Source: Phoronis australis
Taxonomy: Eukaryota > Phoronida > Phoronidae
NCBI GenBank assembly: GCA_002633005.1
Contig: NMRA01000038.1
Span: forward strand, 242,410-306,409
Length of the DNA stretch: 64,000 nucleotides
Reading direction: 5' to 3'
Below the pieces are notes generated by a model. The model had not been told where the DNA came from and did not search any database. It saw only the letters and a list, made by a program, of their open reading frames with translations. This document shows, piece by piece, positions 36,129-51,100 of the stretch. The position numbers were made by a program, and so were the translations under genes. How positions within the stretch are numbered: position 1 is the stretch's first letter; each line of letters starts with the position of its first letter.

Positions 36129-39100
36129 CTGGAATTAGTAAACAGATCGTCACTGCAGATTAAGTAGATAGTCACAGTTCTCCCACAACTTTTGAAGGAG
36201 GAGTTGGTGGGCTTGCTCTATTTCGTCTTCCTTGTTACTTATTCAAGTTTACTGAAGACACTTTAAGGAAGGCGTGTAGGCCTATACAGTGCAAATCACA
36301 GAAAGGTCACGTTTAAACGTGTTAAGCGAATGTCTTTAACACGTTTCATGTTGCTGGACCTGAGAGTGCTTGGAAGAAAAGAATGAAACACGACAATAAT
36401 TGTTGTTTTCATTCAAACACTAATTTATTTTGACGCTTTGCCAACGATACGGTAAATTAACATTCAATCTGATAGTGAAATGATATATTATATATTAAAT
36501 ATATATAATGTATCTTGACCAATAAAGAGGCGATGCACTGAAACAAGCTTTGTCTTTTAAGATATTTCTGGACAACTGTTCGGAACCACCGACATTTCAT
36601 ATAAGATTTAAGACACTGGGATGCCGTCAAAATATGCACTGTTTGAGGCAGTCGGTTAACCCTGTTTAAGGGTTGGAAGTCCGTACATTGAAATTGTAAC
36701 TTAAATCAGATGCCACACACATCATACTCGAATTGCTCGTCAAACATTGAAAATGCTAAGTCTCGTTAAAACCGTGAATATTTAAATTTGAAGCAAGAGT
36801 CCCCTCGTGACTTCTTGGGCAACTGTGTATAAGTATAATCAGAGAAAGAAACAATTTGTAAATAAAATGCAATTTTAAAGAAAACACCACAACTGATACA
36901 TTTAAAAACAAGAGTGAGCATATAGAAAACCGAAGTAATTCCAGATATTACGCAATCGTTATTTGATAGTGAAATGAACCAATAATGAAAACTGTGCCTT
37001 TTTTCGTAAGGGAAACGGTGACATATTACCATGCACGTACTAGAGGCCGTCGTTTACGTTTTTTTTTACCATATTCAAAAGATAGTCTCACAAAACGAGA
37101 CTTTCGCGATTCTGTAAAAGATATTGGTTCTGGGATGGTTTCCGGCACACCGGTATACCCGGGTTTATTTGTAAACTTATGCTCCATTTGCATGTTCACA
37201 ATTTAATGAGCCTCGGGAATCGAAATTACGATCGCGTGAAGAAATATAACTGCAAAAATGATACGATGAATAAACTGCTCGGAAATCAAGCGCTTCATAA
37301 AGTTCGGTTTTTATTATTTGCTTGTCACTCCGCCGTTTTCGTTTTTCATTTTACCCAGCAGAGTGCTCGTGAACCAAACCATTCACTTAGCTCATTGGCT
37401 GGCATTAGGGTCACTTCATGACATCATTAGGTAAAAAACTGAGAAGTTGAAGACGGCAGCTGATTTGATTCGTCGATTTTACAGAAAGGTAAAAAGAGGC
37501 GAATTATAACAGGTAAGGTCCTTTGCGGTTCCCTAAACATGTCAAGGGAACTCAGCTTGATTAGTACTAACACACTGAGCAAGAATTTTCCTTCCATTCT
37601 TTTGGTTTATGTAATTTCATAAAGCCGTGCCGGTGGGTCATCGACTATGTTTAAGAGATGAGTACTGGCTGTGTTGTGTGGTCGCTATTCAAGTGATAAA
37701 CGCAAAAAGAAAAATCGCAAAATGTACGTAAATGAAAGAAATTTGATTTCCTCTTTGCTAACTCGACCTTCCATACCAGGAAGTAGATGTTTGTGTTTCC
37801 ACAACGCAAAAGAGTTGTGTGTTGGTTTTTCGCTATGGACACCTGCGCAATGGTTTCATTCCTCACCTTGTCTTCGTCGGCATTTTGCCTCGCGTTGACA
37901 ATGAACTCGATGAAGGCGACGATAACAGAAAAAGCCAATCCCCCCAGAAGCACGACAAACACGCCCCCTACGTTGTGCAGGTCGAGTCGTTCACTGCTGC
38001 CGCTGTTATCTTTAGAATCTATGGCTTCGCAAGTTTTGTTCGGTTTCCACCACTTCCGAACGAGGAGTTCTATTATCTGTTCCTCTTGAAGTTTGAGCAC
38101 CATATTTGACAACACGTCTGCGTACGGGGAACCTTTAATACAGTTATTCAGGTTCGCATAAAGATATGTGTTTTCATGGCAATCATCGACCGTGTGTTAC
38201 GAAATTTGCTGTTTGAAAATAAAAGCGAAAGAAATCTTCAATTGCATACAGTCCCATTAAATCTTCTAACATTAAATTTTTCCCTACGTCTGTCAATCAA
38301 AGGGACATCACTTTTGTACTCAGGCGCTAAGTCGTAAACCAGTTTACTTAGCCACACAAAATGTCTCAAACTTGTACGTCTGTACCATATGAAAACAATA
38401 TTTCCATCCACAAATGGATCACCCAATGCACCGTCAAGTAAAAAGGGTGTCCAAAGCCATCACTTTTGATAGGTTTGTCCAATCGGCCTCATAAAATCTA
38501 AATGCTTCATATCAATCGATGGTGATAGGTCAATTCCTTTTGAAGGTAGAATCGAATTGCTGTCGTGACAAAAAAATTAGTGAATCATAAAGGTCAGAGT
38601 TTAACATCTGATTTCATCATTTCCATGTTTACGTTTCACATAGCGAGGATACGCCTCTTTATCGCACAAGCAAGACGTGGATTACTTGTTTCATAAATGC
38701 TCACGGTGAATTCTTACCCCAAGGTACGCCGATGCCATATCCTTTGTTATCAAGCAGGCCTCCTATTCCCATCAGGTCGCAGTTCTCGGTAATCGCATAA
38801 TCCCTGTATGCAGATTCCATCAAAAATGCATAGTCATAATCCTGCCCTTCCGGTCCTATTGAGAAGCAAACCTTCAAGTTTCAAAACTGTCAATCAAAGC
38901 ACCATTGATTGCGTCCTTTCACAAGATTACGAAAGTTAAGAAAATGCATGAATTGAGTTATTGCGACAGAAATGTTTCATTAACTGGCACGAGAGACGGA
39001 TTTGAAACGTCTATAAACCTGAGTTCTGACAAAAAGTGAACGCTTGATTTTGACCATTTCTCGTAAATGAAATTGGTTTTCGGACGAGAACGGAATTTTG

Positions 39101-42100
39101 GAGATGGAAAGAACTGGCAGTGTCGTTAATGCCTTGACCAAGTTCGGTGTACAAAAACACCCGCCGCAAGAAGTAAACTTGTACAACCTGGGTAGAGTTC
39201 AGTAACGCTAGGACCTCGCTAGGACCTCGCAAGAAAAGCAAGACTTCGCGAGATTACGCGAGATATTGCCGTGTATTTCGAACGAGAGCATGTGATTTAG
39301 ACTAGATTTCTCTAGCTGTGAGACAGCTACTAAACTCCACCCTGGTCTCCAGCAGTAACGAATATGCCTGTTCTTCCCAAGCCTCCAGATTAATACTTAA
39401 TTTCATCGTGAAACAATTTCATACCAATTTTATAATGATAAGTGACGGAGGTAGCGGTTTTTTTAATCTGGTGTTCGGACACGAGGGAGCTCACTGGTCA
39501 ACATGGCAGTACGGTACATCTCGTGGGATTTAAAAATGGTTAGTAACAGGTACATCATTCAAAAAGTGATTTTAGTGAAGCGTTCCAACATTAAACGTTT
39601 CAATATTATCAGGTACCATTACACCATGAACAAAAAAGAAACGTAGTTATTAACATGAACATTCATTAGTTTCAACTGTAAAAATCATTCGTTCAAGGTA
39701 AGCCCAACTGAAGAACAACGTTCCATCATCAGTTTTAAAACTGGCAATGAAAAGACCAAGGAACATGTCAATGTATATACTTACTTAAAACTCTCTTTAG
39801 TCCTTCTTCGCTTGAATTCACAAAAACAGTCGGCTCCTCAGTCGACATGAACTGCCACATTCGCTGGTATGTAGGGATTTTAGATTTCTGTACAACAAAC
39901 AAAATTTTGAAATGTAAGTCTTTATCTATCCAGTAAGTTCATAATCAAAGGTAAATTAAATATCTCCTCTTACTACAAATCATTAAGACATTTAATCCGT
40001 CACTCTGAGTAGACAGGGAGGTGGCAGGTTTGCTCTGTTTACAGCTTGAAACGCTACTACCGATCGAATCTCGCGACAACACAGTGGAAGCTCCACCTGT
40101 CCGCCATTTTAATCATTACACCAGTCCTCAAAGAGGGAGCGGGATACTCCCGAGGGCTTAAAGATTTTTGATAATTATCGTAGTCCAGTTGAACCGATTT
40201 GAGTTCCCTTCAAAAAAAATAAAATTTCATTATTCTGACTTAGCCTTTACATGTAGATCAAATGATTGTTATTGCTCAAGTGTCGGGATAACTTCTCTTA
40301 TTATCTCATCCTTCAAGTTGGCGACAGAACTCGAATCAAATCAATGCTTTGTTCAGGATCTTACACATTGGGTTGCAGTGACAACGGAAAATGGACGGAT
40401 CGTTAAGTCGTATGGCAATGAATTTTGGGACATGTTTCTGTCATAATGGCGATTCAGGACCCCGTTTTATTAAAGGTCCGTTCTCAACTAAGAGGGTCGT
40501 ATATTCGATTCTGATTTGCACACAGATGAACAACGTGCACGTGAAGTTGGTCGTTAAATATGAAGCTAAAAAATTGTCAAAATTACGTCAGTTGCAACAT
40601 TTTTAATTTGCTCTTCAAAAAACAGTCTGCGGCATAACCAATAACTGCCTACGACCGTGTAAACAATCTACGACCAGATGTACGACCTTTGTTAATAGGG
40701 GCCACAGAGTGATAGCAGTAACGGTAATATGAAAAGCCAAAACAAGTGAAAAAGTTCAGTGCGTTCAATTATATACAAATACTTCAGTCAAAAGAAAATA
40801 TAAATTGGACGAAGTATATACTGCATTGCATTGGCAATACAGTTACACACCTGTATGAGATCCATCCGCAAAATGCCAATAGTGAAATTTATATAAAACA
40901 AGTAACCTGCCTTAAAGAACGACATCGAGGCTCCACTCCATCTTGTACCATATTTTATTCTTTCTTGTTTAGAAAGATCCTCTGCGTTTTCAATGGGTGC
41001 TTTCATTCTTTGCACTGTAAGAAATGCTGCCAAATTTGCCGTGTAGGAGGCGATGAGTAGCAATGTAAAGAACCACCAGGTGCCGCTGACAAGCCGTGTA
41101 GAGAGAGCACGTGGTGCAAAGTCTGAGCCTGCGAAGCGAAATGGCAAGGTATAGGTTCTTATACAGTAGAGGAGAGAAGTAGCTTTCGTGCGTCGCAAAG
41201 GGGCAATGTATACATTTCTTTCAACTTTTACGAGGTGTTTGTGAGTCTGTTGTATCTTAAAGCTCCTCGCTAACGTCAAATATATTGTTGCGTGGTTTGA
41301 AGTATAAGTTCAAGTGATAAAGTAGACGATAACAAAACAATCAATTTTTAGTGTATTACTCGCATGTTTAGTGCCGGAAATTAAGCAAACCCAAACGCGA
41401 ACGTAAACGACATCTGGGTTGCGTTCCGTGAACGCAAAGTTTTAGCAAGATCACGCAAGTCTTCACGTGATATACCAGCATTGTATCACAAGAGAAGCAC
41501 ACGATCCGACTGCAATAGCTTCATGCCAATGTCTTGTGTCTGCGGAACGCAACCCTGACGTATATTACCGTGGTCAGCAAATGTGGTATCAAATGTCAAA
41601 AATTAAGCGAACATTGAAACGTCATATATCAGTAATGACAGATCGCACTAAAAGCAATTTTTAGAGAAACTTTTTGAAATGTTTTACTTCTGAAAAAATC
41701 TACTTAGTTTTGTGGTTTTATAAAAAAACTCCAAAATTGCATGAAACAAGTCCGAAAGGAAAATTTGGGGAAATGTGACAGCTTTTTGAGATTTCTTTCC
41801 TGAGCATTTTTACCAAAAGAAATTTGGCCAAGTTAGAATTTTGACACTGCCGTTTTGCTATAAGCATATCTGTCTTTTTGTTAAATATTACAAGAACATA
41901 GTCAAAGGATCCAGTCAATGGCAGAACACAATGAAACTCAAAATTAAAATCGAAATATAATTCTGGTCGTAGTTCAGTGGACATATGGCAAAATGCAGGT
42001 ATAGGCAACTCGCATGTATACCACTGTTTAACTGCTTATCGAATGCTTAATTGTCCATTTGTGGAGACCGTTTCAGTCATCATGGTCCATCTGAATACAT

Positions 42101-45100
42101 TATGAACCATTTCACAGCAGAATATTACGACTAGATACAGAGGTCAAGTTGATTTACAGACCTTACCGGGGGTGCAAATGTGTCTGGACTCACCCTGTTG
42201 CATGAGAGACCCGATCGTGAACCAGAGGCTGTTGGACAAGTTAAACTGATTCTCAACAACGTCAGAGTCCGGATTACAGGGGTGTGGATTATACCATTCA
42301 TAGGGGCTGAAGCGGGCCAGAACAAATATCAAGAAGCTGACCACAACATAGGCGACGACAACGTACATCCAAATGCCGGCGGAAAGTGGGAACAGGAACG
42401 AGAAGAGGCCCGGTGCCGCCCTTAATGGACGCTTCAGGACGATACTGATTCCGGTAGTCATGAACGGCGCAGTAAAGTCAATCACTTCTTCCCGAATAAG
42501 CGATATTGTAAGCGGCGCTACTGCAACATCGGCTTCCTGTAAATCAAAACGTGTCATTAGGAACCAGTGTAGACTAGTGGAATAAGTGTCTCTTACCTTT
42601 ACCCAGGGTCGTGGGATCGAGTCCCACAGGGGCACATTGCTAGACCCTTGAGTCAGATCTCTAGATCCTTAACTCGGTTTTCAACTATATATTCATAAAC
42701 CATAAAAATGGTTACAAGTAATCAGTGCAATTGGCCACCCTTAGCGGGCTGCGCACGTCTGTTACGACGTGTACCAGACCGCCTGCACTTATTTTTTAAT
42801 AAAACAACAGTGTTTCTTTCTTACATTGCATCCTAAAACTATCTTTGTCTGGAAAACAAAAGAGGACCGAAATCAAACGCACCCAGTATCGTGTACAGTT
42901 CCTTCAAATTCAACACAATTTCCAATGAATGTAGAACACATAGAATTAGTCCATTTTAAAAATTGTTCACTGTCTTGACGAACTAAATGTGTCAAAAGGT
43001 CTTCGATATATGTGCTCAAGCTGGACAACTGTTTGTAAATGTGTTTGGTAGTAAAGCTCGAAAAGTTTTTCTTTTCATTTAGAGTCGACTCTCACGCTTG
43101 CCCTAACATTCACGCTTTGCAAAGCAAACTTTGGTAATCCTAAAATAACAAAAGTACCATTAATTCCCAGAGAAATCATTCCTGTCTTATATTTTAGAAT
43201 ATTTTGGTACATTTTGGAACACCCTATACATTATCTGGCTCAAAAGTTGTTCCACCAAACCAATGCTAAATAATATATTCCACGCGTGTCGCGCGAGAAG
43301 TCAGATTTCGAATAGAAAAAGAAACTGAAATGTATATTACCTTCCTCAAAAGTTCTCCCACCATACCGTTCCAGCCAGGCCTGTCCTTGTATGGGACACC
43401 GTACTGTCCGTCCTTAACCAGGTGGATCTCATAGGTAAAATTCAACTTCTTTGCAAGTTCTTTAAGCATGTCAATACAGAATCCCTCGAACCTGTCGTTT
43501 CCACTCGGTAAGTAACCGTCTTTATCAGGCTTCTTTATCATTGTAAAGGGTTTTTCCTGGAAAGTGTTTTCAATGCAGCTTTTATAATTCCCAAACTGGA
43601 AGGAACTTATAAAAATGATGACCAAACTTTTCTCGAGACTCAAGTCGAAAATCAAGCGATCGGCGTGGTTCGAGTAAAGGTTGACATTTCACGTGATGTG
43701 ATTGGTTAATTAATCAGTGTCTCTTTGTGGTCTGGGGTCCAGAGCCCTTTGGTGCCTCATATATCATAACAATTAATAAATAGAGCATATCACAGCGTAA
43801 AGAAGAGACCAAGCAAATCATTCTGGCTTGCTTTCAGCTGCTGTCGAACAGGTATTGGTGATAGGAAGGTGACAGACATGATAATAAGATCATTAAACTT
43901 ACCAGGACCGTTGTAACACGAAATGTTTTATTTGAAAGAACATCTATAACCCGGTGAATGACTTGACTGTAATTTCGAGTGAAGTTGACACCTGTTTGAT
44001 GATTCCACGTGCCTGTCTGCATAAAAAGAAGTCCACTCTTTAAAAGCAAGACAATATACCGTTAGATAAAACGTATGTTCAATTTCTTTTATCCATGCAT
44101 TACTCTACTCTTTGTTACTGAGATTGCAACGCAACAGTTGAGTCAGAGTGACCGACACATTGTTCACGCTTGACGATAGTGCTACGACCTTACTGTATTG
44201 AAAAGAAACAATGACCAACGCGGCGACTGATCACGTGGAACCGGGTACCGTAGCGGCCTTTGGAGGGAGAGGATGTAATTTCACTTTTGTTTTAAGCGCA
44301 TCATGTTTAATCACATACACTAAAAAGGGACTTGAGGAATGAGCCATAGACGCCAAGGGCGCTTGATGACGTATGCTACATGTTATATAGTGTACATGGA
44401 CCCACCTTTTCAAATCCATGAGATGCCATCTCGACAATATCAAGATTGAAGATAGTCCTATCTCCTCGGGCATCGAATTGTACTTTGCCAGTGAGACCAT
44501 TAACTGTTGTCTGAAAATGTTTCAAATTGTCAAATGAATGACGGATTGAAAGATTTTAATTAACTAATACCATCTTAAAACTCTCCCACTTGGTTTCAAG
44601 AACACTTTTGTTATTGGTGTACAGATCTATCCATCAAACAACAGATTAAAGTCGCACTAAGAGAGGGGTACTAAACTTTTAAGTTCGATATCAATCCTAA
44701 TATGAGTGAGTGCCGTTCAGACGAATGTAGCAGATAATACTACAATTTTTATTCATGACCAAGGGTCCGCATTTATTTGTATATTCATTTTGATCATGCG
44801 AGATTTAACTATCATTTTTCTGAAATAGTTGTTTGGGGCCGAAGACTTGTCTCGAGCCACTTTTCATGAAGTAGGCCCATGGAATCGATGAAACCATAAA
44901 TTCACAGTGAGTCAAATATTCTACCTTTTTATTTACCGGGTTCCGAGGGTTCTTACTCTCATACAAGATTAGTCTTTATTTCGTTTTAACTGTAGATTCA
45001 TGCAGTTAGGCCATAGTCCCAGCTCTCCTATATTTCACCTCTGTGGCTACTTTCGGGGGGCTATGGGAACAGATGTTCAAAAGTCAATTTCAAAAAAGTT

Positions 45101-48100
45101 CCCAAGAATACACTTGCACGATTAGTAAGAATTTTATTTAAAAAATAGCCTTAACTATTATGTTGGCCATCAGGTGTCAGTGCAAAATGATCAGAACAGC
45201 CAATCAATTGCCAGGAAAATATTGTGGTGGTACCTTTCCCACTCCCAAGTCGCCTGCTTCATGAAAGAATTCATCAGAGGACAGCCAACTGATGCTATCT
45301 TGTTGGCTTGGCTAACTTGTTTACATCTACTGTCTACATTGGACAGTATTAATGCTTGGATGGGTGTGCAAGTAACTGTCATATTACCAAGGGCCAAGGC
45401 TCACAAACCATCAGGCAGCAGTTACATGTAGCCGGGAGTTGAGGAAAGCCAAGTCAAGTAGCAAGTCCAAGTGTCATCATACTGACATACCCGGTACATA
45501 CACTTCTTGGCATGTTACTAACCTAAATAATTTTGTGCTTCCTCAAACAACAGTTTTGGACACTGCTGAAACCATAAATTATTGAATGAATATACCGCTT
45601 CACAATGTCTGCCCCTTGTTGCATTCACGTCTCAGATTCTGCTAAAAATTCTAAGCTCCTGGAATTTTCAGATATTACGTGGTCTGAGGCTGTGCATGAA
45701 ACAGCCACTAATAGGGATTCAACTAAGTTCCCAAAAACCTAAGGTGTATTTTTAAACTTATGAAAACATCGTTTGCTCTTTCTCATATTGTTTTAGTTCC
45801 ATTTCTTTTTCAACTTTTGACTTTGATCGTGAACTCTACGTTGAATTGTAAATATTATCGAAAATAATTGGGGATCTTTTCATGCAACACCCCCAATTTA
45901 GTGACTGGGTCACTATTTATTTTCAATGAACTCTGGGCTCAGTTTTTAGCTGTTATATTATTAGAAAATGTCATTCATCAAAGAAGAGCTCACAATAAAG
46001 ATGAAATCGGATATGTGAGTTCATTAAGACACAAATACGCAAAAAGACTTAGGGAACTTAGTTGAGTCCCTATTCGGGACTGTCTCATGCAACCGGCCAC
46101 AGTACTGCAAACAAGTGGATTAACGTTGAGTGTAATAAAAGTATCATTGCTGAGAAAGTTTTAAGTTTTTATGAAAAAACAGAGCTCTTCTATCTCAAGC
46201 AGTGTTGCAGACACTTTACACGTGAAACAAAAATTGTCAGTTCCATTTAACAGTGCTTAACGAAGTGTATATGTTTTGCCACTACAATGTATCATTTGCC
46301 ACAAATCAAAGTCCATCACAGAAAACCTATCTCAGTTCCAAATATTCACTTATAGGTCTACTTATTCTTAATGATGAAAAATCCTTAGTTTAGGCCAGAG
46401 AAAAAAAGCACTGTTTTGCTTGATTAATTTGCATAATTCGTTGCTCCAATCTCAAAGGTAGTGGCAGTAATTTTTATCTTCATGTGTATGATCAGCAGTG
46501 CTGTTTATGAACTTCCAAGTTTTTTTTCAGACCCTTTTATGTAAAAACATGAGTAATGTTTGGAATTGAACATGAAAATGCAAATACTGCCATGTTCTGT
46601 AATTCTTTATTCTTGAAAATTCAAATGTTGCTCTGAGTTCGTGTCATTTTGGAGATTCTTGAATTGGAGAATTTTTAGTGTAAGAAAATATTTATTCTAT
46701 CTAAAACATGAAGCATCAAAAGATTCTGAAATTTTTGCAGTAAATAAGACACTTTTCAATTTCACACAAAAGGTATTACCAAAATGGCCATTCCTCTATT
46801 TTCAAATGCTGAACTACAGTATTAAGGATGATAAAAAATTTTCTAGGTCTTAANCCCACTCCCAAGTCGCCTGCTTCATGAAAGCATTCATCAGAGGACA
46901 GCCAACTGATGTTATCTTGTTGGCTTGGCTAACTTGTTTACATCTACTGTCTACATTGGACAGTATTAATGCTTGGATGGGTGTGCAAGTAACTGTCATA
47001 TTACCAAGAGCCAAGGCTCACAAACCATCAGGCAGCAGTTACATGTAGCCGGGAGTTGAGGAAAGCCAAGTCAAGTAGCAAGTCCAAGTGTCATCATACT
47101 GACATACCCGGTACATACAATTCTTGACATGTTCCTAACCTAAATAATTTTGTGCTTCCTCAAACAACAATTTTGGACACTGCTGAAACCATAAATTATG
47201 GAATGAATGTGCCGCTTCACAATGTCTGCCCCTTGTTGCATTCATGTCTCAGATTCTGCAAAAATTCTAAGCTCCTGGAATTTTCAGATATTACGTGGTC
47301 TGAGGCTGTGCATGAAACAGTCACTAATAGGGATTCAACTAGTTCCATTTCTTTGTCAACTTTTGACTTTGATCGTGAACTCTACGTTGAATTGTAAATA
47401 TTACCGAAAATAATTGGGGATCTTTTCATGCAACACCCCCAATTTAATGACTGGGTCACTATTTATTTTCAATGAACTCTGGGCTCAGTTTTTAGTTATA
47501 TTATTAGAAAATGTCATTAACCAAAGAGGAGCTCACAATAAAGATGAAATCGGATATGTGAGTTCATTAAGACACAAATACGCAAAAAGACTTAGGGAAC
47601 TTAGTTGAGTCCCTATTTGGGACTGTCTCATACAACCGGCCACAGTACTGCAAACAAATGGATTAACGTTGAGTGTAATAAAAGTATCATTGCTGAGAAA
47701 GCTTTTAAGTTTTTATGAAAAAAACAGAGCTCTTCTATCTCAAGCAGTGTTGCAGACACTTTACACATGAAACAAAAATTGTCAGTTCCATTTAACAGTG
47801 CTTAAAGAAGTGTATACATGTATGTTTTGCCACTACAATGTATCATTTGCCACAAATCAAAGTCCATCACAGAAAACTTATCTCAGTTCCAAATATTCAC
47901 TTATAGGTCTACTTATTCTTAATGATGAAAAATCCTTAGTTTAGGCCAGAGAAAAAAGCACTGTTTTGCTTGATTAATTTGCATGATTCGTTGCCCCAAT
48001 CTCAAAGGTAGTGGCAGTAATTTTTATCTTCATGTGTATGATCAGCAGTGCTGTTTATGAACTTCCAAGTTTTTTTTTCCGACCCTTTTATGTAAAAACA

Positions 48101-51100
48101 TGAGTAATGTTTGGAATTAAACATGAAAATGCAAATACTGCCATGCTCTGTAATTCTTTATTCTTGAAAATTCAAATGTTGCTCTGAGTTCGTGTCATTT
48201 TGGGGATTCTTGAATTGGAGAATTTTTAGTGTAAGAAAATATTTATTCTATCTAAAACATGAAGCATCAAAAGATTCTGAAATTTTTGCAGTAAATAAGA
48301 CACTTTTCAATTTCACACAAAAGGTATTACCAAAATGGCCATTCCTCTATTTTCAAATGCTGAACTACAGTATTAAGGATGATAAAAAAATTTCTAGGTC
48401 TTAAGTCGTTTGAAGGCAACTGTACAATGCAGTCAATGCTAGCAACGACGCTCATTTCTCTTAATGCTTACATTTGCTGAGCGCTTAGACAAAATAAAAA
48501 TTCATTTGTTGCACATACTGTGTGCTAAAGTGAAGAGCATTTTGGTTATCTGTTTCAGTAAAAAGAATTACTGTTACAAGGCTAAAGTGTTTGTAAGAAA
48601 TAGTATTCAAGTTCACAAAAAATTTATTCCGGATAGGGTGGTGCAGGCTTGCAGAGATATTTTTTAAATTTTGTCATTAAAGTTGGGCTCAACATTTGTT
48701 TTTCCTCGTCAATTCATGCCAGACATTTAACGGTTAGTATGCAAGCTGAACAGCGACTCATCATCAACAGTTGACAAAGCATGCTACCACATATTCAGGT
48801 TGAAATCTGATGGAATCATTTCTTCCTCTAAATCATGATAGTCTGCTGTTAAGTAACAAAAGAACAAACTACAAATGTTCCATTCACAAACGCCAGAGCC
48901 TTGCAACATCATGTCAGTGCACCATCTCCACTTGGTAATGGTTGGCTTTGAGCAGGGTACAGTAGTATGAAGTTCCACTGGATGACTCTGCCTTTAGCCC
49001 CCAGAAAATGTCACAAAAAATATTTATTGCAAGTGTAAAAAGAGTGGTTGTAGTATAAAATGGCTTTATTGTTTTGAAGTGGGGCATGTCATGTTCCAAG
49101 TGGTGTGGCTGTTGAGATTGTTTAAACTGCACTGTGTCTCAAGAAACAACTTTTGATGACAATAATAATGACATAAATGATGATCAAGTGGGTGAAGAGT
49201 GTCCACGCTATGTTGTTACAGAATTTTGATTTGTAGCCTAGTGGAAAATATTGACAACATTTTCTAATTCTTGTGGCCCTCAGGACTACACGGTGTATGT
49301 TCCCCTGTGACAGTTGACAATGAACTGCAATGTAGATAACGATAATTAATTGTGGCAATTAATGAAAGCGATGACAGTAAATTCATTGCAGAAGCGTTGG
49401 AAATGTATGTAGCTCATATGTAGGTTGTAATGTCAAGTCTTTTTCAAGTTCCGAATGGTTAACAGTATAGTTCTTTTGGTAGGAGTTCAGAATATAGTAG
49501 TATGTTTTCTAGCCAACAGAGGGCGCTGCTAAAATTTTGTTGTTTTTTTTCTCTTTTTTGAGCAATTTTCCACCTAATGTCATAATATTTATCACTTTTC
49601 TTGTGCAGTAACTTCAAATGAAAAAAGTTCATATTAATTATCGTTCAGTTTTTGTCTAGTGTTGTTGGTTTTTGAAGATTGGTTTCCTGTGTCAAATTTT
49701 GGAAAGTCAGATTTTTGAGGTCAAATTTTCGAAAACATGGGAACTTTTTAGATTCTTAAATTATAATACTTAATGACCTTAAAAACACCAAAATTATCTT
49801 CCCCCCAAAAAGTAGCCACAGAAATTATTTTCTAGGCTTCCTAGAGTCCAATGGACTATGACGGATCGGACGTCTGACGAGTGTTCAGGTGTCATTTTTT
49901 GAAGGTGGATAAGATGTCCGCCCTGCTCTCTGACGTCATGTGACCTATATCCGGCTAGACTCAAGACCTTGCTTCCAAACTAATAAATCACCGAATCACA
50001 AACCACTAAGTAACGAGTTTGAGGAAAACTGTGATCTGTTCAAAACCTGTGAATTGAAAAATCTGAATTGACTCGCTTACCGTCTGCATATAGTTCAGGA
50101 GACTGTGTCCATGCGACCAGATGACGTCATCAAAGCAGGACATTTTACTGGTGCTGAAATTGCTGTGCTTGGTCAAAGATAAAGTGTCCAGAGTCTGCGC
50201 TAGCAGAAGAACGCCGTCATAGATCAGCGTCAGGTCTGTCTACAAAGACACAATAATTTTCTTCAAAGTTGAATCAGTAAAAAGAATGGGAATAAAAGCA
50301 AAATTTTTCGTCATATGTTAGTGTTTCACAAGGAACACTTCGTTGAACACGGGGAACTCTGAATTCACAGACCCTGTCTGTATAAGGAAGTCACGTGGAA
50401 CACTCGTCCCACGAACGCTTCCATACTACTGAGGAACTGTCTGCACTTGATCTATTAGAGTAAAAGTGCCTTCTTTTCCCAATACAATCTTCTAGAGAAG
50501 GAAGTCGATGTTTTAAAGTATTTGCTTAACATTTGCAAAGTAGAAAAAGCAAATAGTTTTGATGACATAGGAACTAGTAAATGTCATCATGAAACGTCAT
50601 TTCAAATATTTTTAGAAAAATACCGAGGAGAACACGCTGTGAGTTCCAAAGAACAGACCGAAATATTCCGTGGACAGAAAGTGTTCACATCTTTTGTTGA
50701 TTTTATTATAAACCAGAACATAATTGCGACAAATTTGTGTAAAAAGTAGTGTTAGGCTAAAACATGCTGATGTTTACCAGGTGCCGAGTTGTGAGCAACG
50801 GAGACGGAACTTACTGCGATAGAGCTGTCCTTTGACAGGAATGGTTGTGAGTTCTTCTTGCTAGCCTGCCTCCAGTCATGCAGAACAGACACTGTAAGGG
50901 GATTGTCCAGGTCAACTAGTCGGAACGTGGTGATGTTAGTTCCCGTCTCCAGATAGGGATTCAGCATTGTTATGTCAATGTCCTGAAATATAAATCGAAA
51001 TGGTACAGCCATATTCAAACATTAAGCGAAGGTATTTCTCAATATTAAAACCATCTATTGGAAACATCCTCGCAAAGATTGGGATTATTGGAAAGATCCA

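Noticed and set aside
42557-42652. Functional tRNA gene
   Set aside because: T-arm and B box are good, but no paired acceptor stem or clear anticodon arm was found; a SINE fragment is more likely.
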